From positions 1 to 64,000 of the forward strand of contig JAHDFB010000011.1 in NCBI GenBank assembly GCA_020628475.1: a DNA stretch of 64,000 bases, in the 5' to 3' direction. This DNA comes from Saprospiraceae bacterium. GTDB taxonomy: Bacteria > Bacteroidota > Bacteroidia > Chitinophagales > Saprospiraceae. The notes beneath the pieces were generated by a model, which saw only the letters and a list, made by a program, of their open reading frames with translations, searched no databases and was not told where the DNA came from. This document shows positions 15,811 to 25,318 of the stretch, piece after piece. The position numbers were made by a program, and so were the translations under genes. Positions within the stretch are counted from its first letter, which is position 1. Every line of letters starts with the position of its first letter.

Positions 15811-16494
15811 ATGTTCGAAAACATGTTTTATCTTTTTCAAGCGGCTGAGGAGCCTGAGGTTCAATATGAGAATTTTCTAAGTTTAATATTAAAGGGTGGT
15901 ACACTCGGTGTGATCATCGTAGCGATCATGTTGGTCCTTTCCGTGATTGGATTATTTATCTTTTTTGAGCGATATATGACCATCAAACGTGCGGGTAAAG
16001 TGGATGAAAATTTCATCAATAATATTCGTTCATCTGTGGCATCTGGAAACATAGAAGGGGCGAAAGCACTTTGTAAGACGACCGATACACCGGTTGCAAG
16101 AATGGTTGAAAAAGGACTGCAGCGTATTGGAAAACCACTCAAGGATATTGATGCGGCCATTGAAAATGTTGGAAACCTCGAATTATTTAAATTGGAAAAA
16201 AATCTATCGTCTTTGGCCTCTATTGCGGGTGCTGCTCCGATGATCGGTTTCTTTGGTACGGTGACCGGGATGATTTTAGCATTCCGTAAAATGGCGACTG
16301 AACAGAATGTTACTCCAGATGTATTAGCTGGGGGAATCTATGTGGCCTTGATTACTACGGCCGTTGGATTATTTATTGGAATTCTTGCATTCGCTGGATA
16401 CAATTTGTTGGTAGCTAGTGTAGATAAGGTCGTGTTCAAGATGGAACGAACGACGATGGAATTTATGGATCTTTTACAGGAGCCAGCTAATTAA
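15811..16494 (+). CDS. exbB: MotA/TolQ/ExbB family proton channel protein
   Basis: A 227-residue inner-membrane protein with three hydrophobic helices: about 25-50 (GTLGVIIVAIMLVLSVIGLF), about 128-152 (LASIAGAAPMIGFFGTVTGM) and about 170-195. The GAAPMIGFFGTVTGM block and the following LITTAVGLFIGI are hallmarks of the family. ExbB forms the pentameric stator around an ExbD dimer and uses proton flow to drive TonB. The next three genes encode two ExbD-like proteins and a TonB-like protein, making a complete energising module. The N terminus carries a short extra segment (FYLFQAAEEPE) often seen in Bacteroidota members. Confidence 0.9.
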   Translation: MFENMFYLFQAAEEPEVQYENFLSLILKGGTLGVIIVAIMLVLSVIGLFIFFERYMTIKRAGKVDENFINNIRSSVASGNIEGAKALCKTTDTPVARMVEKGLQRIGKPLKDIDAAIENVGNLELFKLEKNLSSLASIAGAAPMIGFFGTVTGMILAFRKMATEQNVTPDVLAGGIYVALITTAVGLFIGILAFAGYNLLVASVDKVVFKMERTTMEFMDLLQEPAN

Positions 16495-16517
16495 TGATCT
16501 ATTTAGGATAGTCCATT

Positions 16518-16916
16518 ATGGGAATTAAAAAAAGAAATAAGGTAAGTGCAGAGTTTAGTATGTCGTCGTTGACGGATATTATCTTCCTATTACTTATCTT
16601 TTTTATGTTGACCTCTTCAGTTGTTCAGATTAGTATGGAACTACCTGAGTCGAACTCTCAAACGGTGGCACCGACGGATATGGCGGTGATGATTAAGTTG
16701 GATAAAAGTTTGACTTACAATGGCAAGCCTATTAAATTGAGAGATTTACAGAATAGGGTGAAGAGTGATATTGCTAAATCCAAGAATCCACAGAATGCAA
16801 CCTTATCCATCATTGCGGAGAAAGGAGTGAAGTGGAAAGATATATCTCCATTAATTAATGTAGCCAAGCGACAGCGTATCCGTGCGATCATGGCTACTCA
16901 AGCAAGAAAAAATTAG
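16518..16916 (+). CDS. exbD: ExbD/TolR family biopolymer transport protein, copy 1
   Basis: A 132-residue protein: short basic cytoplasmic N terminus (GIKKRNKVSAEFSMSSLTD), one membrane helix (about 20-40, IIFLLLIFFMLTSSVV) and a small periplasmic domain. The membrane-entry aspartate in SSLTDIIF is the residue that carries protons in this family. It follows exbB by 23 bases and precedes a second, closely similar exbD by 3 bases. The first 19 residues of the two copies are nearly identical, while the periplasmic domains differ, which suggests a heterodimeric stator core. Confidence 0.9.
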   Translation: MGIKKRNKVSAEFSMSSLTDIIFLLLIFFMLTSSVVQISMELPESNSQTVAPTDMAVMIKLDKSLTYNGKPIKLRDLQNRVKSDIAKSKNPQNATLSIIAEKGVKWKDISPLINVAKRQRIRAIMATQARKN

Positions 16917-16919
16917 GCG

Positions 16920-17309
16920 ATGGGATTAAAGAAAAAAGCGAAGGTAAGTGCGGAGTTTAGCATGTCATCTCTTACAGATATTATCTTTTTGTTATTGATA
17001 TTTTTCATGTTGACCTCATCGATGGTAGTGCCAAATGCTCTAAACTTAAAACTACCTGGTAAGTCTTCTAAGAATATAAAGGTAAATTCTACACCGCCGA
17101 CTATAGAGATTCGCAGTGATGGAACCTTTCGGTTGAATGGATCTAGAGCCAATAAATCTCAATTGGTCAAGGCCGTTCGAGCTGAAAAAAACAAAAACAA
17201 ATCAAAAGCCACGATAAAAATTAAGCCAAGTCCGGATGCTGCGAACCAGCATGTTGTCTATGTAATGGATCTAGCCTATAGATTTGGCATACAAGCCGTC
17301 ATGGACTGA
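16920..17309 (+). CDS. exbD: ExbD/TolR family biopolymer transport protein, copy 2
   Basis: A 129-residue ExbD paralogue with the same layout as its neighbour: basic N terminus, SSLTDIIF proton site, one membrane helix, periplasmic domain (LPGKSSKNIKVNSTPPTIEI, DLAYRFGIQAVMD). It starts 3 bases after the first copy. Paired exbD genes in an ExbB operon are common in Bacteroidota. The second copy diverges mainly in the periplasmic half, where it would contact TonB or peptidoglycan. Confidence 0.9.
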   Translation: MGLKKKAKVSAEFSMSSLTDIIFLLLIFFMLTSSMVVPNALNLKLPGKSSKNIKVNSTPPTIEIRSDGTFRLNGSRANKSQLVKAVRAEKNKNKSKATIKIKPSPDAANQHVVYVMDLAYRFGIQAVMD

Positions 17310-17363
17310 CGGTAACGAATCCCTGCGAAAGAAAGCTGAACCTACTTTAGTAAAATCGATTAT

Positions 17364-18278
17364 ATGTATTCAGCAACAGACACTGGTATAGATTATGATC
17401 AGCGAGATCAATCTACCCGTAAAAAAGCGATGGTGGCCGCTTTGATAGCCTTGCTATTGTGGTTTTTGATGCTACTATTTCCTGTATTTTCTTATACGTT
17501 TCCCATGCCTGAAAAGGCGGGTATACTTATGAATTTTGGTGATTCCAATGGAGGCGGTGCCTTGACTTCATCTATGGAAACATCCGATCAAGATCAAGCT
17601 AATAAGCCTGAAACAGCGGAAGCTCCTGTTGCCGAAAAGGATGCTCAAGATTCGCGTCAAGAAGTGACCGCACGATCTGTTGCTACGGCATTGCAACCGC
17701 AGACAGAAGATATCAGCTTTATAAAAACAACTAGGGTTCAGGAAGAAAAACCTGACCAAAAAAGAAAAACGAAAGAAACGCAAGCTTTTCTAGATCAAAA
17801 GAGCGCTGAAGAAGAAGCACAAGAAAAGGAGACTCAACGTCAAAAAGCCTTAGAACAACAAGCAAAACGCAAACAGCAGGAAGCATCTGCCACGAAAGAG
17901 TTCAGCTCGTTTTTTAGTGGATTGGGTTCGGGAACGGAAAATTCTGCGTCCGGTGATCCAGCAGGTGAACCCAATAAGCAGGTACTGGAAGGTGTCAGTA
18001 AAGGCAGTTCTAACATCGGCGGAGGATTAGCAGAACGTGGCGTCTTGTATGAACCGGAAATCGATGATCAGTCTCAAAAAGTGGGACGTATCATCGTACG
18101 TGTTTGTGTAGATTCGAAGGGTTTTGTTACAGAAGCGAAATATACCCAACGAGGTAGTACTTCTACGGATATCACATTAATTGATGTTGCTGAGAAGGCG
18201 GCTGCACAGTACCGATTTTCTCCTTCCGGACTAGAAAAACAGTGTGGTACCATTTCTATAGATTTTAAATTGAAATAG
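17364..18278 (+). CDS. TonB-like energy transducer
   Basis: A 304-residue protein with the standard TonB layout. A cytoplasmic N terminus of about 27 residues is followed by one membrane helix (VAALIALLLWFLMLLFPVF, about 25-44). Next comes a long periplasmic linker rich in Glu, Lys, Gln and Ala with a coiled-coil stretch (KSAEEEAQEKETQRQKALEQ, about 145-165). The C-terminal domain (about 225-304: KVGRIIVRVCVDSKGFVTEA, AAAQYRFSPSG, GTISIDFKLK) contacts outer-membrane receptors. It ends the exbB-exbD-exbD-tonB operon. SusC/RagA-type receptors, one of which is encoded at 55.3 kb, are the natural clients of such a complex. Confidence 0.85.
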   Translation: MYSATDTGIDYDQRDQSTRKKAMVAALIALLLWFLMLLFPVFSYTFPMPEKAGILMNFGDSNGGGALTSSMETSDQDQANKPETAEAPVAEKDAQDSRQEVTARSVATALQPQTEDISFIKTTRVQEEKPDQKRKTKETQAFLDQKSAEEEAQEKETQRQKALEQQAKRKQQEASATKEFSSFFSGLGSGTENSASGDPAGEPNKQVLEGVSKGSSNIGGGLAERGVLYEPEIDDQSQKVGRIIVRVCVDSKGFVTEAKYTQRGSTSTDITLIDVAEKAAAQYRFSPSGLEKQCGTISIDFKLK

Positions 18279-18380
18279 AATCGTAAGCTTGTCGAAAGTT
18301 ATTTTCTATTTCCCTGTTTTAATCTTATTTAAATGTAAATAGTTATAAACTATTTGGATGGAAAGTTGTAGATATACTGT

Positions 18381-19499
18381 ATGAAACAGCATTTCGATTT
18401 TATCATATTAGGAGGGGGTGGTGCCGGCTTAAATTGTGCACTTGAATTGGCCTCGTCGGATAAGTCGATTTTGATTCTCGATAAGGAATTGAAGAATAGC
18501 GACGATCGTACCTGGTCTTTTTGGGAAAAGGGAATGGGCAAGTTTGATCATTTAGTACATCATCGTTGGAATAAAATTCACTTTCATGCCAAGTCTGATC
18601 TGACCAATATGGACATTGCGCCGTATCAGTATAAAATGATCCGATCAAGCGACTTTTATGCCTATGCACATCAACAACTGGATGCGGCTAGTCATGTTGA
18701 ACGAATCCAATCGGAAGTACTGGATGTGCAAGAAAAATCAGATTTGGTGGAGGTCACTACAAAGGATGGTGTTTTTACGGCAGATCGTGTGTTGGATAGT
18801 ATTTATATACCTCCCATCGATAAAGCAAAACATCAATATGTAGCACAACATTTCGGCGGCTGGTTTATTGAAACAGAAGCCGATGTTTTCGATGATGATG
18901 TGGCCAATCTTATGGATTTTAGAATTCCTCAAGAGGACGATACTCGATTCTTTTATGTATTGCCTTTATCCAGTAGAAAGGCTTTGGTCGAAATCGCGAT
19001 TTTTTCCAATAATATCTTGAAGGCCGAAGATTACGATAACTATATAGAGGATTATATTCAAACATATCTTAAGATTTCCAATTATCGGGTCTTGGAAAAA
19101 GAAATGGGCGTGATACCAATGACCTCATTTCCTTTTCACAAGCAAGATACCGCGCGTATTATTAAGATTGGAACGGCAGGAGGGTGGGTCAAACCTTCTT
19201 CTGGATATGCCTTTACCAGAATTGTGGAGCGTTCTCAAAAATTGGCCGAGCAGTTGTTATCCAATAGCAAACAAATCGAGACAAATTCTCATTTTAGACA
19301 TCGATGGATGGATAAGACCATGCTAAAGGCTTGGAACGAACAATATATTTCTGGAAAGCAGGTTTTCGAATCTTTATTTAGCAAACGAAAGCCCAGCGAG
19401 GTGTTTGAGTTTTTAGATGAAAAAAGTTCGTTTTTACAAGAGATAAAAGTGATGTATAGTTGTCCTATTTTACCACTGACGAAAGCGGCAATATTTTAA
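18381..19499 (+). CDS. crtY: Lycopene cyclase family flavoprotein
   Basis: A 372-residue FAD/NAD-binding protein. The N terminus carries the dinucleotide fold DFIILGGGGAGLNCALELAS, followed by LILDKE and NDRTWSFWE-like DDRTWSFWEKG, a block typical of bacterial CrtY and plant-type lycopene beta-cyclases. Later FFYVLPLSSRKALVEIAIFS and IGTAGGWVKPSSGYAFTRI match the conserved core and cofactor/substrate blocks. It would convert lycopene ends to beta rings at the inner membrane. No other carotenoid gene is in the window, so the pathway is presumably elsewhere. It lies between the TonB operon and folC, 102 bases after tonB. Confidence 0.8.
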   Translation: MKQHFDFIILGGGGAGLNCALELASSDKSILILDKELKNSDDRTWSFWEKGMGKFDHLVHHRWNKIHFHAKSDLTNMDIAPYQYKMIRSSDFYAYAHQQLDAASHVERIQSEVLDVQEKSDLVEVTTKDGVFTADRVLDSIYIPPIDKAKHQYVAQHFGGWFIETEADVFDDDVANLMDFRIPQEDDTRFFYVLPLSSRKALVEIAIFSNNILKAEDYDNYIEDYIQTYLKISNYRVLEKEMGVIPMTSFPFHKQDTARIIKIGTAGGWVKPSSGYAFTRIVERSQKLAEQLLSNSKQIETNSHFRHRWMDKTMLKAWNEQYISGKQVFESLFSKRKPSEVFEFLDEKSSFLQEIKVMYSCPILPLTKAAIF

Positions 19500-19550
19500 T
19501 AAATACAGTATCTTGGCGGTTCAATTACAGCTTCTATTAGACCGGATCAT

Positions 19551-20855
19551 ATGCCCAAATCAGCTATAAGAGATCGATTTAATCATTATCAAGACGCCTT
19601 AGATTTCTTGTATACCCAGTTACCGATGTTTCAACGTCAAGGTAATTCTGCCATGAAGAAGAACCTGGATAATATTAAGGCCTTATGTGCTTTTTTGGGT
19701 CAAGCCCAAAATGATTTCCCTTCTATTCATGTGGCGGGCACCAATGGTAAGGGGAGTACTACGCATATGTTATCGGCATTATTACAATCGCAAGGGTTGA
19801 GAGTGGGTGTATACACTTCTCCTCATTATAAAGATTTTAGAGAACGCATCAAGATTAATCGCCAATTTATTTCGAAGCATGAAGTGCTGGATTTTCTGCA
19901 TTTGATTCTGCCTAAATTGGAAGAAATCAAACCCTCCTTTTTTGAAATAACGGTGGCGATGGCCTTTTATCACTTTTCTAAACAAGGTGTGGATATTGCT
20001 ATCATAGAAGTTGGCTTGGGTGGGCGATTGGATAGTACCAATGTAATTTTACCTTTAATTTCTGCGATCACGAATATTAGCAAAGATCATACGCAGTTTT
20101 TGGGAGATACTTTAGAGCAGATTGCAGCAGAAAAAGCTGGAATTATCAAGAATAACATCCCTGTCATCATCGGTGAAAAACAAGAGCCGGTTCAACATGT
20201 TTTTTTACAAAAAGCCAAGGAGCAGTCAGCTGATTTGCAATGGGCTGAAGATATAGTAGAAGTTGTTTTTGACCAAGCTGTCGGAAATGGAAAGGTACAA
20301 ATGGCCGATCGGACTTTTTCTTTTAAAGCAGCTTGGTTTGTCGATTATCAAAGGATGAATTTACAGACGGCGATGGCCTGCTTCATACAATGGGGGCAGA
20401 TAACAGACCGAAAAATTGATTGGACGGTGATTCCGCAAGCATTGGAAGAACTTCCTGAAAGAAGCTACTTTTTAGGACGTTGGATGACTTTGGGAGAAAG
20501 CCCTAAAATCATTGCTGAAAGCGCACATAACGAAGCGGGGTTAGCGGTGGTTTTTAATAAATTGGCGAAACTCGATTATCATCAATTTCATTTTGTATTG
20601 GGTTTTTCCAATGATAAGGATTTAGACAGTGTACTTCATTTTTTTCCTAAAAAGGCACGTTACTATTTTGCCAAGGCCAATATTCCAAGAGGATTGGATG
20701 CGAGGGAATTGAAAAAACAGGCCGCCACATTTGGCTTGAAAGGAAGATCTTATGTTTCTGTAAAAAATGCGTTAAAAGCCGCTAAAAGACAGGCGACGAA
20801 GCAAGATTTTATCTATATCGGTGGAAGTATATTCGTGGTGGCCGAGGTGTTGTAA
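19551..20855 (+). CDS. folC: Folylpolyglutamate synthase / dihydrofolate synthase
   Basis: A 434-residue ligase of the Mur/FolC family adding glutamate to (dihydro)folate or dihydropteroate. Visible blocks are the P-loop IHVAGTNGKGSTTHML (about residues 61-76), VGVYTSPHYKDFRERI with the folate-binding SPH, DIAIIEVGLGGRLDSTNV, ITNISKDHTQFLG with the metal-binding histidine, AAEKAGIIK, and the C-terminal domain FVLGFSNDKDL. Length and order fit the family. A long N-terminal start (PKSAIRDRFNHYQDALDFLY) is normal for Bacteroidota. It lies 51 bases after the cyclase gene and converges with yihY. Confidence 0.93.
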   Translation: MPKSAIRDRFNHYQDALDFLYTQLPMFQRQGNSAMKKNLDNIKALCAFLGQAQNDFPSIHVAGTNGKGSTTHMLSALLQSQGLRVGVYTSPHYKDFRERIKINRQFISKHEVLDFLHLILPKLEEIKPSFFEITVAMAFYHFSKQGVDIAIIEVGLGGRLDSTNVILPLISAITNISKDHTQFLGDTLEQIAAEKAGIIKNNIPVIIGEKQEPVQHVFLQKAKEQSADLQWAEDIVEVVFDQAVGNGKVQMADRTFSFKAAWFVDYQRMNLQTAMACFIQWGQITDRKIDWTVIPQALEELPERSYFLGRWMTLGESPKIIAESAHNEAGLAVVFNKLAKLDYHQFHFVLGFSNDKDLDSVLHFFPKKARYYFAKANIPRGLDARELKKQAATFGLKGRSYVSVKNALKAAKRQATKQDFIYIGGSIFVVAEVL

Positions 20856-20870
20856 GGACCTATTTGGACC

Positions 20871-21857
20871 TTAGCTCAAATTGGACTGTTCATCCTGCAT
20901 GATGGCGGAAGCTTTCAAGTCGCGATTGACCGCAATACTCGCATTTAACTCAAATCCAACAAGCAATATAAAACATATAATGTTGAACCATAATAGTGTG
21001 ACAATCAGAGCACCAATAGAACCGTATAGCTCATTATATTGGCCAAAATTGGTCACGAAATAAGAGAATCCTAAGGAACTGATAATAATTAAAAAACTAG
21101 CAATGGTGGTTCCCAATGAGAATATGTGAAATCGTTTTCTGGTAGCTGGACCATAGCGATATAGCACTGCTACGGAGAAATAAATCAGCATGATTACACA
21201 TAGCCAACGCAGGGCACTAAATCCCCATACCGTCAACGCATCCAGATGTGTCCATTCACGGAGTAAGTTCAATATTAACTGTCCCAATACAATTAATACG
21301 GAAGAGGAAATGAATATGAAAACGATGATGACCGTTAAAAGAATGGCAATTAATCGTTTTTTGAACCAATGCCTTTTTTTGAAGGTCGTCGTGGCATGTG
21401 CCTTTTCAAATCCTCGCATCATGGCAATCATACCATTACTGGCAAAGAATATAGCCAATAATAAACCAAAAGACAATAGGCCTCCTCGTTGTCTAGAAAC
21501 AATATCATCCACCAAGCCAAATACAAATTCTTCACTGGAAGGAGGGAGTATTCCGTTCACGGATTCCCGAATATTTAATGCGTAATCCGCCGCCATGGGA
21601 ATATGCGGTAGCAAGGTGAATAGAAAGATGATGGTTGGAAATAAAGCCAGAAAGAAGCTGAATGCCATTGAATTGGATCGAGTGGTTAAATCATCATCCA
21701 GTGTTTCTTTGTAAATAAACCGTACGACATCATATACTGGGACCCCGTGAAAGCCGATAAATGTTGAGGTTTTAGCCCAATTAATCAATCGTTCGAGCAA
21801 GGGTAGCGTTTTCCACCAATTTTTATCGAATTTGAACTTTTTCCAGAAAGATTTCAC
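20871..21857 (-). CDS. YihY/BrkB family inner-membrane protein
   Basis: A 328-residue membrane protein of the YihY family. At least five hydrophobic helices are visible, beginning around residue 67 (SMAFSFFLALFPTIIFLFTLL), then about 125-145, 172-195, 212-232 and 248-270, with one more at 280-305. The segment TTRSNSMAFSFFLALFPTI and the final IGALIVTLLWFNIICFILLVG are typical of the family. Its function is unsettled (early names as RNase BN proved wrong for this family). It is the last gene of a minus-strand unit with the thioesterase 21 bases upstream. Confidence 0.85.
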   Translation of the reverse strand: MKSFWKKFKFDKNWWKTLPLLERLINWAKTSTFIGFHGVPVYDVVRFIYKETLDDDLTTRSNSMAFSFFLALFPTIIFLFTLLPHIPMAADYALNIRESVNGILPPSSEEFVFGLVDDIVSRQRGGLLSFGLLLAIFFASNGMIAMMRGFEKAHATTTFKKRHWFKKRLIAILLTVIIVFIFISSSVLIVLGQLILNLLREWTHLDALTVWGFSALRWLCVIMLIYFSVAVLYRYGPATRKRFHIFSLGTTIASFLIIISSLGFSYFVTNFGQYNELYGSIGALIVTLLWFNIICFILLVGFELNASIAVNRDLKASAIMQDEQSNLS

Positions 21858-21878
21858 GCAGAAAATGTATTTACACGA

Positions 21879-22283
21879 TTAAAAATACGGTTTTAAAGCT
21901 TCATTCATAAAATCTGGAGAACGAAGTCGTTCCGCTTGACCATTGATAAAGGCCAATGTAACTTTGGCAATGTTCACCAGTTCCTCTGATTCGTTGAATA
22001 TCTTCGTATGAAATTTGATGAATCGATCAGGCATTTCCGGAATGGTGGTTTCAATACGTAACAGTTCATCATACTTGGCCGGACGGACATATTTTGTCTC
22101 GTAAAAAGCTACGGGCAAGAATACATTGTGCACGTTTTCCATATCCGCGTAGATCAATCCAATAGATCGCATTGTTTCCACTCGACCTACCTCCAAATAT
22201 TGAGCATAATTACCATAATACAGATAACCCATTTTATCTGTTTCACCATAACGCACTCTGATTTTAGTGGAAAAGGTGTACAT
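21879..22283 (-). CDS. Acyl-CoA thioesterase (YbgC/4-HBT hotdog family)
   Basis: A 134-residue single hotdog-fold protein. It starts TKIRVRYGETDKMGYLYYGNYAQYLEVGR-like: RVRYGETDKMGYLYYGN holds the conserved aspartate (ETDKMG) that acts in the active site of 4-hydroxybenzoyl-CoA-type thioesterases. The later FHTKIFNESEELVNIAKVTL strand is also typical. It would hydrolyse short or aromatic acyl-CoA or help in phospholipid metabolism; the substrate cannot be read. It lies 3 bases after arginine deiminase and 21 bases before yihY. Confidence 0.85.
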   Translation of the reverse strand: MYTFSTKIRVRYGETDKMGYLYYGNYAQYLEVGRVETMRSIGLIYADMENVHNVFLPVAFYETKYVRPAKYDELLRIETTIPEMPDRFIKFHTKIFNESEELVNIAKVTLAFINGQAERLRSPDFMNEALKPYF

Positions 22284-22286
22284 GGT

Positions 22287-23546
22287 TTATAATTTTTCTC
22301 TTAATATCGGACAGGTCATACAATGAGATCCGCCTCGTGCTCGAGATAATTCGTTCGATGGAATATTGATGATGGTTTTTTCAATATCTTCAGCCTGTAC
22401 AGTACCGTTGTCCAATTGTTCTAGTAAATCTTCTGCTAAAACAATATTGTAACCATGTGTTTGAAGTGCTTTATCAGTAAAGGGGTTTCGATCATAACTG
22501 ATGGCCACACCAGGTTTCAATGCCACCATATTACATCCATCGGTCCATTGTTCTCGATCTTGATAAGGACTCTGACCTTCCCCTGCAAAGATGAATTCCA
22601 TCTTCGGGTTGATTTCCCCATGAATAAAATCCTTGATGGATGGATAGCTTGTTTTTTTCCCTGATTTATGCGTTACGGTAACATGAGATCCTGTACCATC
22701 ATAAACAATCGGTTTGAAACAAATAATATCGTTGGTGTCTATCTGAGTAAATATGGTATCAATGTGCATGTAAGATCTGTTATTGGGAATAACCAGCTGA
22801 GCCACATTGTCAATGACGTTTTTCTCAAATAATTCTTTTGTGAGTGATTCTATAGCATGTGCTGTAGTTCGTTCGCTGGATCCGATCAAGAGATATTCAT
22901 TGTTGAACATCATGACATCACCTCCTTCAACACTGACATTTTCACCCATTTTGGAAGGCGGGAATTTATCTAGATCGTTGAGGTTGATGATCTTGTTATC
23001 ATCGGCTAAATGTGAAAATTCTGGATGTTTCCTCAGAATAAATCTGGTGAGTAAATTTTCTCTGTGTCGAGCTTCTTTGTTGGCACGCGTAATGATGATA
23101 TGATCTTTGACCGTGACCGCGATATCTCGAGTAAATATAAAATTAGGTATCGGGTCGAAAAGATAGCGCTGATCTGCTATGTGATAACCACTAATAAGGG
23201 TGTCCGCTATTTCGGCTGTAGATAGGCCATTGAAATATTGAATAAAGCTCTTCGGTAATTCCTCAAATTCAATAACAATTTTTAAAAAGTCTTGTGTATA
23301 TGCTCGGTCTACTTCCAATGCTTCTTCCAACAATTGATGTGTTTCAAGAACATGGTCATCATTTAAGAAGTGCTTTAGAATCCTGGTAAAAACATCGTGT
23401 TCGTACTGCATCCGGGGTAGATGAACGATATCATCGAAAAGTAATTCTTCTGCACGTTTTGGTGAAATTCTAGCAATGCCCTCATCGGGCCTATGAACGA
23501 GCACCGTTTTTAAGGTGCCGATTTCAGAATTTGAGAAAACCTTCAT
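22287..23546 (-). CDS. arcA: Arginine deiminase
   Basis: A 419-residue guanidino-group hydrolase converting arginine to citrulline and ammonia. I chose the ATG at 23546 because KVFSNSEIGTLKTVLVHRPDE is the canonical start; 13 more codons are open upstream. Signatures: LVHRPDE, HLPRMQYEHDVF, FTRDIAV, SVEGGDVMMFN with the substrate carboxylates, MHIDTIFTQID with the catalytic histidine, and GGSHCMTCPI near the C terminus with the nucleophilic cysteine. No carbamoyl transferase, carbamate kinase or antiporter gene is adjacent, so an ATP-yielding ADI operon is not evident. It heads a three-gene minus-strand unit with a thioesterase and yihY. Confidence 0.9.
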   Translation of the reverse strand: MKVFSNSEIGTLKTVLVHRPDEGIARISPKRAEELLFDDIVHLPRMQYEHDVFTRILKHFLNDDHVLETHQLLEEALEVDRAYTQDFLKIVIEFEELPKSFIQYFNGLSTAEIADTLISGYHIADQRYLFDPIPNFIFTRDIAVTVKDHIIITRANKEARHRENLLTRFILRKHPEFSHLADDNKIINLNDLDKFPPSKMGENVSVEGGDVMMFNNEYLLIGSSERTTAHAIESLTKELFEKNVIDNVAQLVIPNNRSYMHIDTIFTQIDTNDIICFKPIVYDGTGSHVTVTHKSGKKTSYPSIKDFIHGEINPKMEFIFAGEGQSPYQDREQWTDGCNMVALKPGVAISYDRNPFTDKALQTHGYNIVLAEDLLEQLDNGTVQAEDIEKTIINIPSNELSRARGGSHCMTCPILREKL

Positions 23547-23582
23547 AGGTAAAAGCGTTATTTTGATTAGGCCTGCAAGATA

Positions 23583-23590
23583 CAAAAATA
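23583..23590 (-). promoter_or_regulatory. Likely -7 box of the arcA operon
   Basis: The minus strand reads TATTTTTG, fitting TAnnTTTG, about 37 bases before the arcA start. A TTTG lies upstream at 23608-23605, but with shorter spacing than usual. Confidence 0.4.
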
Positions 23591-23721
23591 GGATTATGAA
23601 GGATCAAATAGATGGACAGAATACTGACATTAAGTGATTAAAAAGTGTGCACGGTCGATCGAAATCATTTATCAAGGCCACTAATAAATTGTACATTTAT
23701 AGTGCTTAATTGATTTTGAAA

Positions 23722-25266
23722 ATGATAAACATTGCTCTTATTTATCGAATCCTTCTTTGGATCTTTATTTTGTCTTTCTGTACATCCTGTATTCCACACG
23801 CATCGAAGGATAAAAAACCGAACATTATATTCATTTTAGCAGATGATCTAGGCTATGGCGAGCTAGGTGTTTATGGCCAAGAAAAAATTGAAACACCACA
23901 CATTGATGCCTTGGCAAATAGTGGTATGCGCTTTACACAACATTATTCTGGAGCACCAGTTTGTGCACCAGCGAGATATGTTTTTTTGACAGGTCAGCAT
24001 ACGGGGCATGCATTTATACGGGGCAATGATGAATGGAATGAAAGAGGCGACGTCTGGAATTACGAAAAAGCTTGCTTGAATCCGGCCTTTGAAGGTCAGC
24101 GACCTATACCCGAGGGAACGATCACGCTCGGAGAACAATTACAGAAGGAAGGATATAAAACTAGTATTTTGGGTAAATGGGGATTGGGTGCTCCAGAAAC
24201 CGAGGGGATTCCCAATTTACAAGGATTTGACTATTTCTTCGGCTATAATTGTCAACGTCAAGCGCACAATTTGTATCCTCCTCATTTATGGGAAAATGTG
24301 CAAAAAGTAAGACTGAACAATGAAATGGTGATACCTCATACTGGTTTAGATTCCTTAGCCAATCCCTTGGATAGTAGAAGCTATGAGAAATTTTCTCAGA
24401 ATGAGTATGCTCCAGAAAATATTCAAGAAAGGGCATTGCAGTTTATTGAAAATCAGGGAGATCAAGCGTTTTTCATGTATTATGCATCTCCTCTGCCACA
24501 TCTACCCCTACAAGCACCCAAAAAATATGTTGACTACTATGTTGAAAAATTTGGCGAGGAAAAACCATATACTGGAGGAAATGGCTATTTCCCGACTAGA
24601 TATCCAAGAGCGACCTATGCAGCTATGATCAGTTATTTGGACCATCAAGTGGGGGAGTTGGTTGATAAATTGAAGGAAGAGGGACTGTATGAGAATACGA
24701 TTATTATATTTTCAAGTGATAATGGTCCAACCTATACAGGTGGGGTCGACTTTGACTATTTTGAAAGTTCTGCACCTTTTTCAAATGGATATGGTAAAAC
24801 CAAAGGTTTCGTCTATGAAGGCGGTATCCGAATACCATTAATTGTCAGTTGGCCAAATAAAATTAAAGCGGGAAGCACGAGTGATCATATATCTGCTTTT
24901 TATGATTTAATGCCCACGATTTGCGACATAGCACAGGCTGACATTCCCAAACAAATTGATGGGATTAGTTTCTTACCGACACTACTTGCGCAAGAACAGC
25001 CACTGCATTCCTTTTTATATTGGGAATTTCCGAGTTATAAAGGTCAACAAGCGGTACGTATGGGCAAATGGAAGGCGATACGTAAAAATATATTCGAAGG
25101 AAATTTGACTATTGAACTGTATGATTTGGAGCAAGATTTCTTGGAACAACGAGATATTTCTGCGATGCATCCGAAGGTGGTGGCTACCATGGAAGAAATC
25201 ATGATTCAAGAGCATGAGCCTTCTGAAAATGAACGTTTTCAATTTGAAGCATTGGATGAAATGTAA
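23722..25266 (+). CDS. Lipoprotein sulfatase (arylsulfatase family)
   Basis: A 514-residue type I sulfatase. I chose the ATG at 23722 over a TTG four codons upstream. The N terminus has a membrane segment and lipobox (LSFCTSC, Cys near residue 23). The metal site IIFILADDLGYGELGVYG is intact. The maturation motif reads VCAPARYVFLTG: the cysteine to become formylglycine is present, with Ala in place of the usual Ser in CxPSR, a known variant. GKWGLG, PLPHLPLQAP and IFSSDNGPTYTG supply further active-site residues. It would remove sulfate from a polysaccharide or other ester at the cell surface. No formylglycine-generating enzyme is encoded nearby, and the substrate is unknown. Confidence 0.88.
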   Translation: MINIALIYRILLWIFILSFCTSCIPHASKDKKPNIIFILADDLGYGELGVYGQEKIETPHIDALANSGMRFTQHYSGAPVCAPARYVFLTGQHTGHAFIRGNDEWNERGDVWNYEKACLNPAFEGQRPIPEGTITLGEQLQKEGYKTSILGKWGLGAPETEGIPNLQGFDYFFGYNCQRQAHNLYPPHLWENVQKVRLNNEMVIPHTGLDSLANPLDSRSYEKFSQNEYAPENIQERALQFIENQGDQAFFMYYASPLPHLPLQAPKKYVDYYVEKFGEEKPYTGGNGYFPTRYPRATYAAMISYLDHQVGELVDKLKEEGLYENTIIIFSSDNGPTYTGGVDFDYFESSAPFSNGYGKTKGFVYEGGIRIPLIVSWPNKIKAGSTSDHISAFYDLMPTICDIAQADIPKQIDGISFLPTLLAQEQPLHSFLYWEFPSYKGQQAVRMGKWKAIRKNIFEGNLTIELYDLEQDFLEQRDISAMHPKVVATMEEIMIQEHEPSENERFQFEALDEM

Positions 25267-25318
25267 GGCATTGTAATAGGCTGGTACAATTTTTGATCAT
25301 ATTAAACAAAAGTCTAAT

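Noticed and set aside
20856..20878. AAGGACC/GGACCTT hairpin after folC
   Set aside because: A central mismatch and no U-tract make it too weak to call a terminator.
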